64,000 nucleotides of DNA from Acetohalobium arabaticum DSM 5501 (GTDB lineage Bacteria; Bacillota; Halanaerobiia; Halobacteroidales; Acetohalobiaceae). Below, one piece after another: positions 1-8,251 of the stretch. Location of the stretch: NCBI RefSeq assembly GCF_000144695.1, contig NC_014378.1, positions 656,781 to 720,780 of the forward strand. Direction: 5' to 3'. A model generated the notes under the pieces. The model did no database searches, was not told the DNA's origin, and was given only the letters and a program-made list of their open reading frames with translations. Position 1 is the stretch's first letter, and each line of letters begins with the position of its first letter. Position numbers and translations under genes: made by a program.

Positions 1-2
1 TT

Positions 3-545
3 AGATCCAAAGTAGAACCGGAAGTAGAAGTAACCCTACTGCAGGGACTGCCTAAAAGCAGAAAGATGGATCTGATAGTAGAAAAATGTACTGAACTGGG
101 AATAGATAAAGTTATTCCTGCAGAAACTAAAAGAAGTGTAGTTAAACTAAAACCAAGTAAAGCTAAACGGCGTCGAAAACGGTGGCAGAGGAAGGCAGAA
201 GCTGCTGCTAAACAGTCAAAGCGGGCTCGGATTCCTGCTGTTGGTCAGCTAATGAATTTAACTGATTTATCTGAAATAGCTACTGATTATGATTTGATTC
301 TTCTTCCCTGGGAGGAGGAATCAACCAGTAGTGTAAAAGAAGTATTGGGATCAGCTGCTGCAATAGAGAAGGTATTAATTATTATCGGGCCTGAGGGAGG
401 CTTTACTGCCGAAGAAGTTGAGACAGCAAAACAGCTAGGGGCTAAATCGGTTAGTTTAGGCCCCCGAATCCTTAGAACAGAGACAGCAGGTCTGACTACT
501 TTGAGTTTAGTTCTGTACGAATTAGGAGATTTAGGAGGCCAATAA
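3..545 (+). CDS. rsmE: 16S rRNA m3U1498 methyltransferase RsmE (5-prime truncated)
   Basis: Open from the left edge of the window, so the N-terminal PUA-like part is missing. The visible part reads VTLLQGLPKSRKMDLIVEKCTELG, shown here as two pieces: a VTLLQGLPK block and a KMDLIVEKCTELG block, both typical of the RsmE SPOUT domain. The knot region follows with IIIGPEGGFTAEEVE and SLGPRILRTETAG, the SAM-binding trefoil knot. The family methylates N3 of U1498 of 16S rRNA. The stop overlaps the next ATG by one base (TAATG), so it is translationally coupled to mtaB. An internal ATG at 66 is not the start because homology continues upstream of it. Confidence 0.93.
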   Translation, partial: RSKVEPEVEVTLLQGLPKSRKMDLIVEKCTELGIDKVIPAETKRSVVKLKPSKAKRRRKRWQRKAEAAAKQSKRARIPAVGQLMNLTDLSEIATDYDLILLPWEEESTSSVKEVLGSAAAIEKVLIIIGPEGGFTAEEVETAKQLGAKSVSLGPRILRTETAGLTTLSLVLYELGDLGGQ

Positions 546-1855
546 TGGAGCGAGTTGCATTCTATACCTTAGGTTGTAAGGTTAATCAATATGATACTGA
601 AGCTATGATTAATCTCTTTACAGCAGCTGATTATGAATTGGTAGACTTTTCTGATGAGGCTGATGTCTATGTTATAAATACCTGTACTGTTACTCATCAA
701 GGAGCCCGTAAGTCCCGCAAGATGGTTCGGAGGGCTAACCGGCGTAATCCCCAGGCTATAGTAGCAGTAGTAGGCTGTTATCCACAGGTATCACCAGCAG
801 AGATTTTGGAGATTGATGGAGTGGATTTGATAGTAGGGACTGAAGGTCAGAGCAGGATAGTTGATTTAGTTGAACAGGCTAAACGTGCTGATGAATCCTT
901 GAATTTTGTTCGGGATATAAGTGAAGCAGAAGATTTTGAAGAGATACCGCTTGATAAATTTGAAGAGCGGACCAGGGCTTCCTTGAAGGTGCAAGACGGC
1001 TGTGATAATTTCTGTGCCTACTGTATTATTCCGTATACCCGCGGTTCAGTTCGCAGTCGAAGAATAGAGGATGCTGTGGCTGAAGCTAAGCGGCTGGCTG
1101 CCAGCGGTTTTAAAGAGATTGTTCTAACCGGAATACACTTAGGGGCTTATGGTAAAGAAGTAGAGGAAGAGATTGATTTAGTTACTCTATTAAAGGAATT
1201 AATAGAAATTTCGGGGCTGGAACGGATAAGATTAAGTTCTATTGAAGCAACTGAAGTAACTTCAGATTTAATTGACCTAATAGCAACAGAAGAGAAGCTC
1301 TGCCGTCATCTGCATCTTCCTTTGCAGAACGGCAGTGATAAGATACTTGCAGCTATGAATCGGGACTATACTGTTCAGCAGTATGCCGATAAGGTAGCAG
1401 AAATTAGAAGTAATATTCCTCAAATTGCCCTTACTACTGATGTTATGGTCGGCTTTCCTGGGGAAACAGATGAGGATTTTGAAGCTACTTATCAGTTGAT
1501 TGAAGAATTAGCTTTTAGTGATCTTCATGTTTTTAAGTATTCCAAACGAGAGGGTACTGCCGCAGCTAAATTTTCCAATCAGGTGCATTCGAAGTTAAAA
1601 AAAGAGCGGAGTGCTAAATTAAGAAAACTAGCAGATGACCTTGCGTCTCAGTACCGCAAGAAATTTTTAGGTGCGGAACTGGATGTTTTAATTGAAGAAG
1701 AGCGGGATGGAAGTACGGATCTGTTAACCGGTTTAACTGATAATTATCTACGGGTAATGATTGATGATCAGGATCAGTACCGAAAGGAATTAATAGAGGT
1801 TGAACTGAATAAGTTACAAGAAGATTACTTAATTGGAAAGATTACGAAGGGTTAA
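545..1855 (+). CDS. mtaB: tRNA t6A37 methylthiotransferase MtaB
   Basis: A 436-aa methylthiotransferase with the three family domains in order. The N-terminal UPF0004 domain starts TLGCKVNQYDTEAM and carries Cys residues for one Fe-S cluster (also INTCTVT and VVGCYPQ). The radical SAM domain has CxxxCxxC in DGCDNFCAYCIIPYTRG at about residues 150-160. A C-terminal TRAM-like segment ends the protein. MtaB adds the methylthio group to N6-threonylcarbamoyladenosine 37 of ANN-decoding tRNAs. The GCK motif and the company of rsmE, HIT and yqeY separate it from MiaB and RimO. The start overlaps rsmE by one base. Confidence 0.92.
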   Translation: MERVAFYTLGCKVNQYDTEAMINLFTAADYELVDFSDEADVYVINTCTVTHQGARKSRKMVRRANRRNPQAIVAVVGCYPQVSPAEILEIDGVDLIVGTEGQSRIVDLVEQAKRADESLNFVRDISEAEDFEEIPLDKFEERTRASLKVQDGCDNFCAYCIIPYTRGSVRSRRIEDAVAEAKRLAASGFKEIVLTGIHLGAYGKEVEEEIDLVTLLKELIEISGLERIRLSSIEATEVTSDLIDLIATEEKLCRHLHLPLQNGSDKILAAMNRDYTVQQYADKVAEIRSNIPQIALTTDVMVGFPGETDEDFEATYQLIEELAFSDLHVFKYSKREGTAAAKFSNQVHSKLKKERSAKLRKLADDLASQYRKKFLGAELDVLIEEERDGSTDLLTGLTDNYLRVMIDDQDQYRKELIEVELNKLQEDYLIGKITKG

Positions 1856-1915
1856 AAGAGGATTTTTCTCTATTGATCAAGAATATATTGAAAATGTAGG
1901 AGGAGGTGTTGGATT

Positions 1916-2260
1916 ATGTCCAACTGTATCTTCTGTAAAATAGCTAATCATGAGATGGATAGCGATATTGTCTATGAAGATGAGAAGGTAGTTGCTTTTA
2001 GAGACCTTGAACCGCAGGCGCCAGTACATATTCTAATAGTACCGAAGAAGCATATTGCAACTGTTCTGGATCTGGCTGAAGAAGATAATGAATTGGTAGG
2101 CCATATTTATCAGGTAGCCAGTAAGATAGCTGAAGAAGAAGGAATTGCTGAAGATGGATTTAGAGTAGTTAATAATTGTAATGAAGCTGGGGGACAGACT
2201 GTCTTTCATCTACATTTTCATCTATTAGGCGGTAGAGATCTACAGTGGCCGCCGGGGTAA
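1916..2260 (+). CDS. HIT family nucleotide hydrolase (HinT-like)
   Basis: A 114-aa histidine triad protein. It opens with CIFCKIANHEMDSDIVYED, shown in part as CIFCKI with two cysteines as in zinc-type HinT, and ends with the catalytic triad HLHFHLLGG. HinT proteins hydrolyse purine nucleoside phosphoramidates and adenylated lysine products. A strong AGGAGG lies 5-10 bases before the ATG. The gene sits between mtaB and yqeY, the common order in clostridia and relatives. The product is slightly short at the C-terminus but complete. Confidence 0.93.
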   Translation: MSNCIFCKIANHEMDSDIVYEDEKVVAFRDLEPQAPVHILIVPKKHIATVLDLAEEDNELVGHIYQVASKIAEEEGIAEDGFRVVNNCNEAGGQTVFHLHFHLLGGRDLQWPPG

Positions 2261-2300
2261 AATTTAAGTTAGTTTGTAAAAGAGCAGAGGAGGAAAAAAG

Positions 2301-2744
2301 ATGTCTTTAAAAGATGAATTACTTGCTGATATGAAAGAAGCTATGAAGAACGGAGATAAGCAGAAACTGTCAGTTATCAGAATGACAAGAGCAGCTATTA
2401 AAAATGTAGAGATTGAGGAAAGTAAAGATTTATCTGATGACGAATTGATTGAGGTTTTAGCTAAAGAAGTAAAACAACGGAGAGAGTCGATTGAGGAATA
2501 TAAGAAAGCAGGCCAGGAGGATACAGTCGAAGAATTAAAAGAAGAGATAAATATTTTAGAAGAATATCTTCCGGAGCAGCTTTCTGAGGAAGAGTTAGTT
2601 GATTTAGTTGAAGAAGTGATTGCTGATGTAGGAGCCGAAGATATGAGCGATATGGGCAAGGTTATGGGAGCTATCATGCCCAAGGTTAAGGGGAGAGCTG
2701 ACGGCAGTAAAGTTAATGAGTTGGTTAGAGAAAGACTTCAGTAG
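2301..2744 (+). CDS. yqeY: GatB/YqeY domain protein
   Basis: A 147-aa YqeY-family protein, MSLKDELLADMKEAMKNGDK at the start, then SVIRMTRAAIKNVEI and a C-terminal block with DMGKVMGAIMPKVKGRADG. The family matches the C-terminal tRNA-binding domain of GatB of the amidotransferase and is probably RNA- or tRNA-linked, but its own role is unproven. AGGAGG lies 8 bases before the ATG. It is the last gene before a terminator-like hairpin at 2771. Confidence 0.92.
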   Translation: MSLKDELLADMKEAMKNGDKQKLSVIRMTRAAIKNVEIEESKDLSDDELIEVLAKEVKQRRESIEEYKKAGQEDTVEELKEEINILEEYLPEQLSEEELVDLVEEVIADVGAEDMSDMGKVMGAIMPKVKGRADGSKVNELVRERLQ

Positions 2745-2770
2745 TAAAATGAGATATGTTATTGATTATA

Positions 2771-2806
2771 CTCGGTGCTGATGATAGGTGCCGGGTATTT
2801 TATATT
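2771..2806 (+). terminator. possible rho-independent terminator after yqeY
   Basis: CTCGGTGCT and AGGTGCCGGG can pair across a GATGAT loop with several G-U pairs, followed by TATTTTATATT. The stem is imperfect, so this is a moderate call. It separates the rsmE-yqeY group from nfeD. Confidence 0.4.
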
Positions 2807-2824
2807 AGAAAGGACTGAAGTAAA

Positions 2825-4135
2825 ATGGTGGAGTATTTAAGGTTAAATCAGCGGTGGATGGCTTTAATATTAATCTTAGTGATAGGACTGTTACTTTCTT
2901 TTTCAGCCGTTGGTGAAGCTGAAGCAAAGACTATTTATGAGATTCCTGTTGAGGGAGAGATTAATCTAGGTTTGGCTAGATTTGTAGAACGCGGTATTGC
3001 TCAAGCTGAAAACAGTCAGGCTGAGGCTATTCTATTGACAGTGGATACCTTTGGCGGTTTAGTTAAGGCAGCTACTATGATTAGAGATGATATTTTGGGG
3101 ACTGAGCTGCCGGTGGTTGCCTATGTTAAGAATAGAGCCTGGTCGGCTGGGGCATTAATAACTATAGCCAGCAGTGATATCTTTATGGATTCCGGCAGCA
3201 GTATAGGAGCAGCTGAAACTAGACCCCAAGAGGAGAAGATTATTTCTGCTTTTCGCAAGGAGTTTCAGACTACTGCTGAAAAGAGAGGAAGGGATTCAGG
3301 AATAGCTGCTGCTATGGTAGATGCTGATATAGAGATTGAAGGAGTAGTAGAGGAAGGAAAGATATTAACCTTAACAGCTAATGAAGCTGAAAAGTTAGAC
3401 TTCATAACTGGAGTTGTAAATAGCAGACGGGAAGCTATAGCTGCTGCTGGTTATTCCCAGGCTGAAATTGAAAAGATAACTCCTAATCTGCGTGAGCAGC
3501 TGGCCCGGTTTGTTTCCAGTCCGGTAGTTAGCAGTATTCTATTAACTATTGGCTTTACAGCTTTAATTATTGAAGGAATCACTCTAGGTTGGGGTGGAGC
3601 CGGAACAGTTGGTATACTTTCTTTAGGACTATACTTTGGCGGTCGGTTAATGGCCGGCTCTGCTGGTTTAGGATTAATCTTCCTCTTTATAGTAGGAGTC
3701 TTTCTGCTAGGACTGGAAGTTTTAGTGGTGCCGGGGTTTGGCATAACAGGAATTGGCGGCCTTACAGCTGTTTTAACCAGTCTCTTCTTTACTTTTGAAA
3801 GTCAGCAGACAGCGGTCTATGTCTTAAGTATTTCTCTATTGACCAGTGTAGTAGGTTTAATAATAGCAGCCAAATACTTTCTAGAGAGTACTATCTGGAA
3901 GAAGATAGAATTAGGAACATCACAGACCAAAGATGAAGGTTACTCTAGCCATCAGGAAGCTAAAGAATTAGTCGGCAAACAGGGTAGAGCAGTTACTCCC
4001 CTTAGGCCGGCAGGAATAGCCAAAATAACAGGAAAAAGAAGGGATGTAGTTTCCCAAGGAGATTTTATTGCTGCTGGCGAAGATATAGAAGTAGTATCAG
4101 TTCGAGGTAGGCGGATAGTAGTTAAAAAAATTTAG
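2825..4135 (+). CDS. nfeD: NfeD-type membrane serine protease, long form
   Basis: A 436-aa long-form NfeD (NfeD1b). A signal segment runs to about residue 34 (WMALILILVIGLLLSFS). A ClpP-like serine protease domain follows, with catalytic Ser in NRAWSAGALI and the GSSIGAA loop. After about residue 225 come four to five membrane helices, and the last 70 residues form the OB-fold NfeD domain ending RGRRIVVKKI. The family cleaves hydrophobic stretches of stomatin-like proteins. The next gene encodes flotillin-like FloA, the standard NfeD partner, starting 18 bases after the stop, so an operon and membrane microdomain role are likely. Confidence 0.93.
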   Translation: MVEYLRLNQRWMALILILVIGLLLSFSAVGEAEAKTIYEIPVEGEINLGLARFVERGIAQAENSQAEAILLTVDTFGGLVKAATMIRDDILGTELPVVAYVKNRAWSAGALITIASSDIFMDSGSSIGAAETRPQEEKIISAFRKEFQTTAEKRGRDSGIAAAMVDADIEIEGVVEEGKILTLTANEAEKLDFITGVVNSRREAIAAAGYSQAEIEKITPNLREQLARFVSSPVVSSILLTIGFTALIIEGITLGWGGAGTVGILSLGLYFGGRLMAGSAGLGLIFLFIVGVFLLGLEVLVVPGFGITGIGGLTAVLTSLFFTFESQQTAVYVLSISLLTSVVGLIIAAKYFLESTIWKKIELGTSQTKDEGYSSHQEAKELVGKQGRAVTPLRPAGIAKITGKRRDVVSQGDFIAAGEDIEVVSVRGRRIVVKKI

Positions 4136-4152
4136 ATTAAGGAGTGAATTCT

Positions 4153-5136
4153 ATGTTTGGAACTTTAATTATTGTAATTTTGGGATTGACTGGATTTGTA
4201 TGGTTATTCAGCTATGTGATTCCGGTAGGACTCTGGTTGTCTGCTTTAGCTTCCGGGGTTAAAGTCAGTATCGGTACTTTAATTGGAATGCGCTTCAGAC
4301 GAGTACCTCCAGCAGAGATAGTACGACCGATGATCAAATCACATAAAGCAGGTGTAGAGTTGGGAATTGACCGTCTGGAAGCCCACTATTTGGCTGGTGG
4401 AAATGTAGATCGGGTAGTTGATGCTTTAATTGCAGCCGAAAGAGCCGATATAGATCTTACTTTTGAGAGAGCAGCAGCTATTGATTTAGCCGGTAGAGAT
4501 GTGTTAGAAGCAGTACAGATGAGTGTTAATCCTAAAGTAATTCAGACGCCGATGGTAACAGCTGTAGCTATGGATGGGATTCAGGTTCAGGCCAATGCTA
4601 GGGTTACAGTTAGAGCCAATATCGACCAGCTTGTCGGGGGAGCCGGTGAAGAGACCATTCTAGCCCGAGTAGGAGAGGGAATTGTTACTACAGTTGGTTC
4701 GGCCAATGCCCATACTAAGGTCTTGGAGAATCCTGATTCTATCTCCAAGACAGTATTGGAGAAAGGATTGGATTCCGGAACAGCTTTTGAGATTCTTTCG
4801 ATTGATATCGCTGATGTTGATGTAGGTAAGAATATTGGAGCCCAGCTGCAGACAGATCAGGCTGAGGCAGATAAAGAGATTGCTCAGGCAAAGGCTGAGG
4901 AGCGCCGGGCTATGGCTGTAGCTCAGGAACAGGAGATGAAAGCAGAAGTACAGGAAAAGAGGGCCAAAGTAGTTGAAGCAGAAGCCGAAGTTCCACTAGC
5001 TATTTCTCAGGCACTGCGGGAAGGAAAGATGGGCGTTATGGATTATTTAAATTATCAAAATATCAAAGCTGACACTGAAATGAGAAACAGCATCTCCGGA
5101 GAAGAAGAGACTGTAATGACAGATGATGAAGAATAG
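4153..5136 (+). CDS. floA: flotillin-like protein FloA
   Basis: A 327-aa FloA protein. One N-terminal membrane hairpin or helix ([18 protein letters not shown]) is followed by the SPFH domain and a coiled coil rich in Ala, Glu, Gln and Lys ([20 protein letters not shown] region). FloA organises membrane lipid domains and oligomerises through the coiled coil. A GTG at 4144 is also in frame, but it overlaps the AAGGAG ribosome site at 4139-4144; the ATG at 4153 has normal spacing and was chosen. It lies directly behind nfeD, and a small coiled-coil gene follows. Confidence 0.93.
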   Translation: MFGTLIIVILGLTGFVWLFSYVIPVGLWLSALASGVKVSIGTLIGMRFRRVPPAEIVRPMIKSHKAGVELGIDRLEAHYLAGGNVDRVVDALIAAERADIDLTFERAAAIDLAGRDVLEAVQMSVNPKVIQTPMVTAVAMDGIQVQANARVTVRANIDQLVGGAGEETILARVGEGIVTTVGSANAHTKVLENPDSISKTVLEKGLDSGTAFEILSIDIADVDVGKNIGAQLQTDQAEADKEIAQAKAEERRAMAVAQEQEMKAEVQEKRAKVVEAEAEVPLAISQALREGKMGVMDYLNYQNIKADTEMRNSISGEEETVMTDDEE

Positions 5137-5159
5137 ATTAATAGGTAAGGAGGATTAGA

Positions 5160-5696
5160 ATGGAGCTTTTAGTTCCAATTTTGATCTATTTTGGATACAG
5201 TATATTGGTAGCTGTAATAAAGAAATTAAAGAGTGAGTATCAGGAGTCTGATTTGGCTTCTTATACGCCTGATGAAATGCCGAAGTCAGAGAAACCTGAA
5301 GCTAACAAACAGCCTATTAATGGAGAAAAGAGTAAGGTTGAAGAAAGAAATAAAATTGAAGAGCCAGCAATAGAGATAAATAAAAAAGGAACAGCCCAGT
5401 TGGAATTGGAAGAAAAACGCCAGGAGCTGGAAGCCAGAAAGGCTGAAGCTGAAAAGAAGCAGCAGGAGGTAAGAGAAAAATTAAAATCTAAGCAGGAAAA
5501 GACTCCATCAGTAGCCAAACAGAATAATGGAAGATTAAATATAAAGAATCTGGACCGAAATATGCTGCGGCAGGGGGTTGTACTGGCTGAAATACTACAG
5601 CCTCCCCGTGCTAAGCGGCCTTATCAAGCAAAAGATTCTTCAGTCAGGGGGTTAAGTAAAGGGAAAGATGTTTCAGAACTTTATAAAGATGACTAA
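5160..5696 (+). CDS. hypothetical membrane-anchored coiled-coil protein in the nfeD-floA operon
   Basis: Not a family I can name. The 178 residues begin with one hydrophobic helix (LVPILIYFGYSILVAVI) and continue with a highly charged linker and a long Glu/Lys/Gln coiled coil (about residues 75-120, AQLELEEKRQELEARKAEA). The C-terminal 50 residues contain LNRNMLRQG-like text read as LDRNMLRQGVVLAEILQPPR, which resembles the tail seen on small proteins in FloA operons. AAGGAGG sits 7 bases before the ATG. Position and topology suggest a FloA/NfeD partner; that is inference. Its 3-prime end overlaps the start of the next gene by 29 bases. Confidence 0.75.
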   Translation: MELLVPILIYFGYSILVAVIKKLKSEYQESDLASYTPDEMPKSEKPEANKQPINGEKSKVEERNKIEEPAIEINKKGTAQLELEEKRQELEARKAEAEKKQQEVREKLKSKQEKTPSVAKQNNGRLNIKNLDRNMLRQGVVLAEILQPPRAKRPYQAKDSSVRGLSKGKDVSELYKDD

Positions 5697-7329
5697 AGGT
5701 TATGGGCTGACAGATTTAAGAGATGATTTATTAGCTGGACTATCGGTGGCTACTATTGCTTTACCACAGAATATGGCTTATGCATTGATTGTAGGGGTTG
5801 ATCCTGTTTATGGCCTTTATACTTCTATAGTGTCTATGATTGTTGCTACTTTTGTTGGAGTTTCCAATTATATGGTAGTTGGGCCGGCTAATATGATTGC
5901 ATTGGCTATTGCCAGTAGTTTAGCTGCTTTTGAGGGGATTAATTACCTACAGGGAGTACTGTTGTTAACAATGATGGTAGGGTTGATTCAAATAATTTTA
6001 GGAGTTTTAAAGTTAGGTGACTTAGTTAAGTATGTTTCCCATTCAGTAATTGTGGGATTGACGACAGGAGTAGCCTTGATGATCGGTATTGGCCAACTAG
6101 GCAGTTTTTTGGGAGTAGCAGTAGAGAGCAGTACAAATATTTTTATAACAGTTTATCGATTGGGGATCAATCTTGACCAGCTCAATTATTATTCTGTAGC
6201 GATTGGTAGTTTAGCGATGATAATTATTATAATTAGTAAACAGATAGATTCCAGGCTGCCTTCATATCTATTAGCAGTTGTTGTTTCTATGTTAGTAACT
6301 TATTTCTTCAATTTAGATCAAGAATTAAAAGTAATTAATCAATTCTCATCTTCGCTACCTAGCTTTAGTCCGGTTAAGTTTGATTTAACTTTGGTACGGC
6401 AGTTATTTATTTCTGCATTATCCATTGCGATCTTAGGTTTTATTCAGGTGGTTTCAATAGTTAAGTCTTTAGAAAAAGAGACTGGCCAGGAAGTAGATCT
6501 AAACAGGGAGTTTATAGGTCAGGGAATTATCAATACTGTCTGTTCTTTCTTCAGTAGTTTTGCTATCTCTGGTTCATTTACAAATTCCTTTGCTAATTAT
6601 GAGGCTGGAGCTAAAACCAGGTTTTCGGAATTGATTATTGCATTAGTTATGTTATTATTTATTCTTCTATTAAATTCTTTAGTGGAGTATATTCCTGTTG
6701 CTGCTTTAGCGGCAATAGTGATTATAGTAGCTTATAACATGATAGATATAACAGAGATAGTAAAGACCTTTAGAACTACCAAGTATGATGCAGTAGTTCT
6801 ATCCACAACGCTGTTAACTACTATTTTAGCACCCCGTCTTGATTATGCTATCTATTTAGGTGTGCTAATTTCTACTATTATAGTTTTAAAGGATACAAGT
6901 GATATCAATTATTCTCATATCAGTTATGAGCAGGAAAAGAGCAAGTTTGTTGATCAGGACTTTGAAGAGGTTAAGAATGATGAATTGATAGTTATCAACT
7001 TGGCTGGAAATTTAAATTTCAATACATCGGAGAATTTAAAAGAGGAACTGGATGAAAGCTTTCAGGAGAATAAGATCTTTGTAATTAGAACTCGGGATGT
7101 AGAAAGTATTGACTTTACGACTATTAGAGAACTGGATAATTTCATTGATCGCGTTCAAAGATACGGCGGTGAGGTAATGATCTGTGGACTAGGAGATGAT
7201 ATCTTTGATCCGCTGGAAGAATCAGGTGTAATCGATAAAGTTAATCGCAGTAATGTCTTTAAGGCTGATGATTATATCTTTTCCTCAACTCAGGAAGCAA
7301 TTAATGAAGCAGAAGACCGGCAGAACTGA
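5668..7329 (+). CDS. SulP/SLC26-type anion transporter with STAS domain
   Basis: A 553-aa SulP permease. It has the SulP signature region early (DLLAGLSVATIALPQNMAYA, VDPVYGLYTSIV), roughly 10-14 membrane helices to about residue 410, and a cytoplasmic STAS domain to the end (LIVINLAGNLNFNTSENL, FVIRTRDVESIDFTTIREL). The family moves sulfate, bicarbonate or other anions; the substrate cannot be read from sequence. An AAAGGG site precedes the ATG at 5668, inside the previous gene's tail. A small membrane peptide gene follows. Confidence 0.92.
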   Translation: MFQNFIKMTKGYGLTDLRDDLLAGLSVATIALPQNMAYALIVGVDPVYGLYTSIVSMIVATFVGVSNYMVVGPANMIALAIASSLAAFEGINYLQGVLLLTMMVGLIQIILGVLKLGDLVKYVSHSVIVGLTTGVALMIGIGQLGSFLGVAVESSTNIFITVYRLGINLDQLNYYSVAIGSLAMIIIIISKQIDSRLPSYLLAVVVSMLVTYFFNLDQELKVINQFSSSLPSFSPVKFDLTLVRQLFISALSIAILGFIQVVSIVKSLEKETGQEVDLNREFIGQGIINTVCSFFSSFAISGSFTNSFANYEAGAKTRFSELIIALVMLLFILLLNSLVEYIPVAALAAIVIIVAYNMIDITEIVKTFRTTKYDAVVLSTTLLTTILAPRLDYAIYLGVLISTIIVLKDTSDINYSHISYEQEKSKFVDQDFEEVKNDELIVINLAGNLNFNTSENLKEELDESFQENKIFVIRTRDVESIDFTTIRELDNFIDRVQRYGGEVMICGLGDDIFDPLEESGVIDKVNRSNVFKADDYIFSSTQEAINEAEDRQN

Positions 7330-7346
7330 AGTAAGGAGGGATAGCT

Positions 7347-7463
7347 GTGAATATTGGAATGATTATTGTCAGTATTCTGGTTTTACTGTTCTGGCTATGG
7401 GATGAACTTATTGAGCAAGGAGCTAAAATCAGTTTCCCTACAGCCTCCATGGCTTCGGATTAG
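7347..7463 (+). CDS. small predicted membrane peptide
   Basis: A 38-aa open frame with a GTG start placed 7 bases after a strong AAGGAGGG site and 18 bases after the SulP stop. It encodes MNIGMIIVSILVLLFWLWDE and a short polar tail, so one membrane helix. The good ribosome site and close coupling support translation. The function is unknown; it could be a small SulP-associated subunit. It could also be the remnant of a longer gene, since the frame stops abruptly. Confidence 0.45.
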   Translation: MNIGMIIVSILVLLFWLWDELIEQGAKISFPTASMASD

Positions 7464-7633
7464 TTTTAAGAGTCGCTCCAGAGAAATGTTGACTATTTGT
7501 AATAGATATATTGCTATGGTTATCATTAATGAAAGTTGCTGTAAGCACATATTAACTATTTGCGGTATTATAGAACAGAAATTTCATTGATCTGTGGTTT
7601 TAAACGCTTCCTCCAATAATTTTTGCACAATTA

Positions 7634-7779
7634 GTTGATATCTTGCAACAAGCAACTTTAAAGCAGCCCCATAAGAGAGAATAATTACCATATAAGCTAG
7701 AGTTTTAAAGTGCAGTTATAAGAGTAATTTATTGCTAATTGATTAGGGCTGATTTTTGGAGCGTTTGCAAGATATCAAC
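7634..7779. repeat. 15-bp perfect inverted repeat enclosing a second stem
   Basis: GTTGATATCTTGCAA (7634-7648) and TTGCAAGATATCAAC (7765-7779) are perfect complements 116 bases apart. Inside them CAGCCC (7664-7669) pairs with GGGCTG (7746-7751). The stretch between 7464 and 7945 has no gene that I can support. The nested arms could be a miniature transposable element or a structured RNA. Confidence 0.55.
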
Positions 7780-7819
7780 TCTAAACTGCAACAATATATC
7801 AATATTTTATAAAGAGGAG

Positions 7820-7841
7820 TGGCCGAAAGGCCATTTTTTTA
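7820..7841 (+). terminator. rho-independent terminator
   Basis: TGGCC-GAAA-GGCCA hairpin with a stable GAAA tetraloop, then a run of seven T. It closes the transcription unit of the SulP region and insulates yqfC. Confidence 0.8.
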
Positions 7842-7945
7842 TATTTAGAAACTATATAAATTGCGGAAGAGATTTGTTACTTTTAGTGATGATTATCCTT
7901 TTTCCGGCATAAATTTAGTACAAGAAGCGGTAAGGAGGGGTTTAG

Positions 7946-8233
7946 TTGTCTCAAGATAGAGAGTTTATTGAAGAACTTAAGAATAAATTTGCTGAGCTGT
8001 TTGAGATGCCGAAGGATACAGTTTTAGATGCTCCTCGAATCTCTATGGTGGGTAATATGGAGTTAACCTTGGAAAATCACCGGGGAATTATTGAATATAC
8101 AGAGGATCAGGTTCGAATTAGAATCAATAGCGGACAGGTTGTTATTTCTGGGGCAGAATTAATTATTGCAGATTTAACCAAACAGACAGTTAATATTAAA
8201 GGACAGATTATAGATATTAGTTTTAAATTTTAA
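7946..8233 (+). CDS. yqfC: sporulation protein YqfC
   Basis: A 95-aa YqfC-family protein with a TTG start 5 bases after GGAGGGG. The sequence has the family pattern: a short helical N-terminus, then LPRIS-like text read as DAPRISMVGNMELTLENHRGI, then a beta-rich C-terminus (VVISGAELIIADLT, VNIKGQIIDISF). In Bacillus yqfC is a SigE-dependent mother-cell gene and lies directly before yqfD, as here. Its presence implies that the organism can form spores. Confidence 0.88.
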   Translation: MSQDREFIEELKNKFAELFEMPKDTVLDAPRISMVGNMELTLENHRGIIEYTEDQVRIRINSGQVVISGAELIIADLTKQTVNIKGQIIDISFKF

Positions 8234-8251
8234 TTAAAGGAAGTGATAAGG

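Noticed and set aside
7366-7590. Open frame of 74 codons after SulP
   Set aside because: It lacks a ribosome site and overlaps the better-supported GTG frame at 7347-7463.
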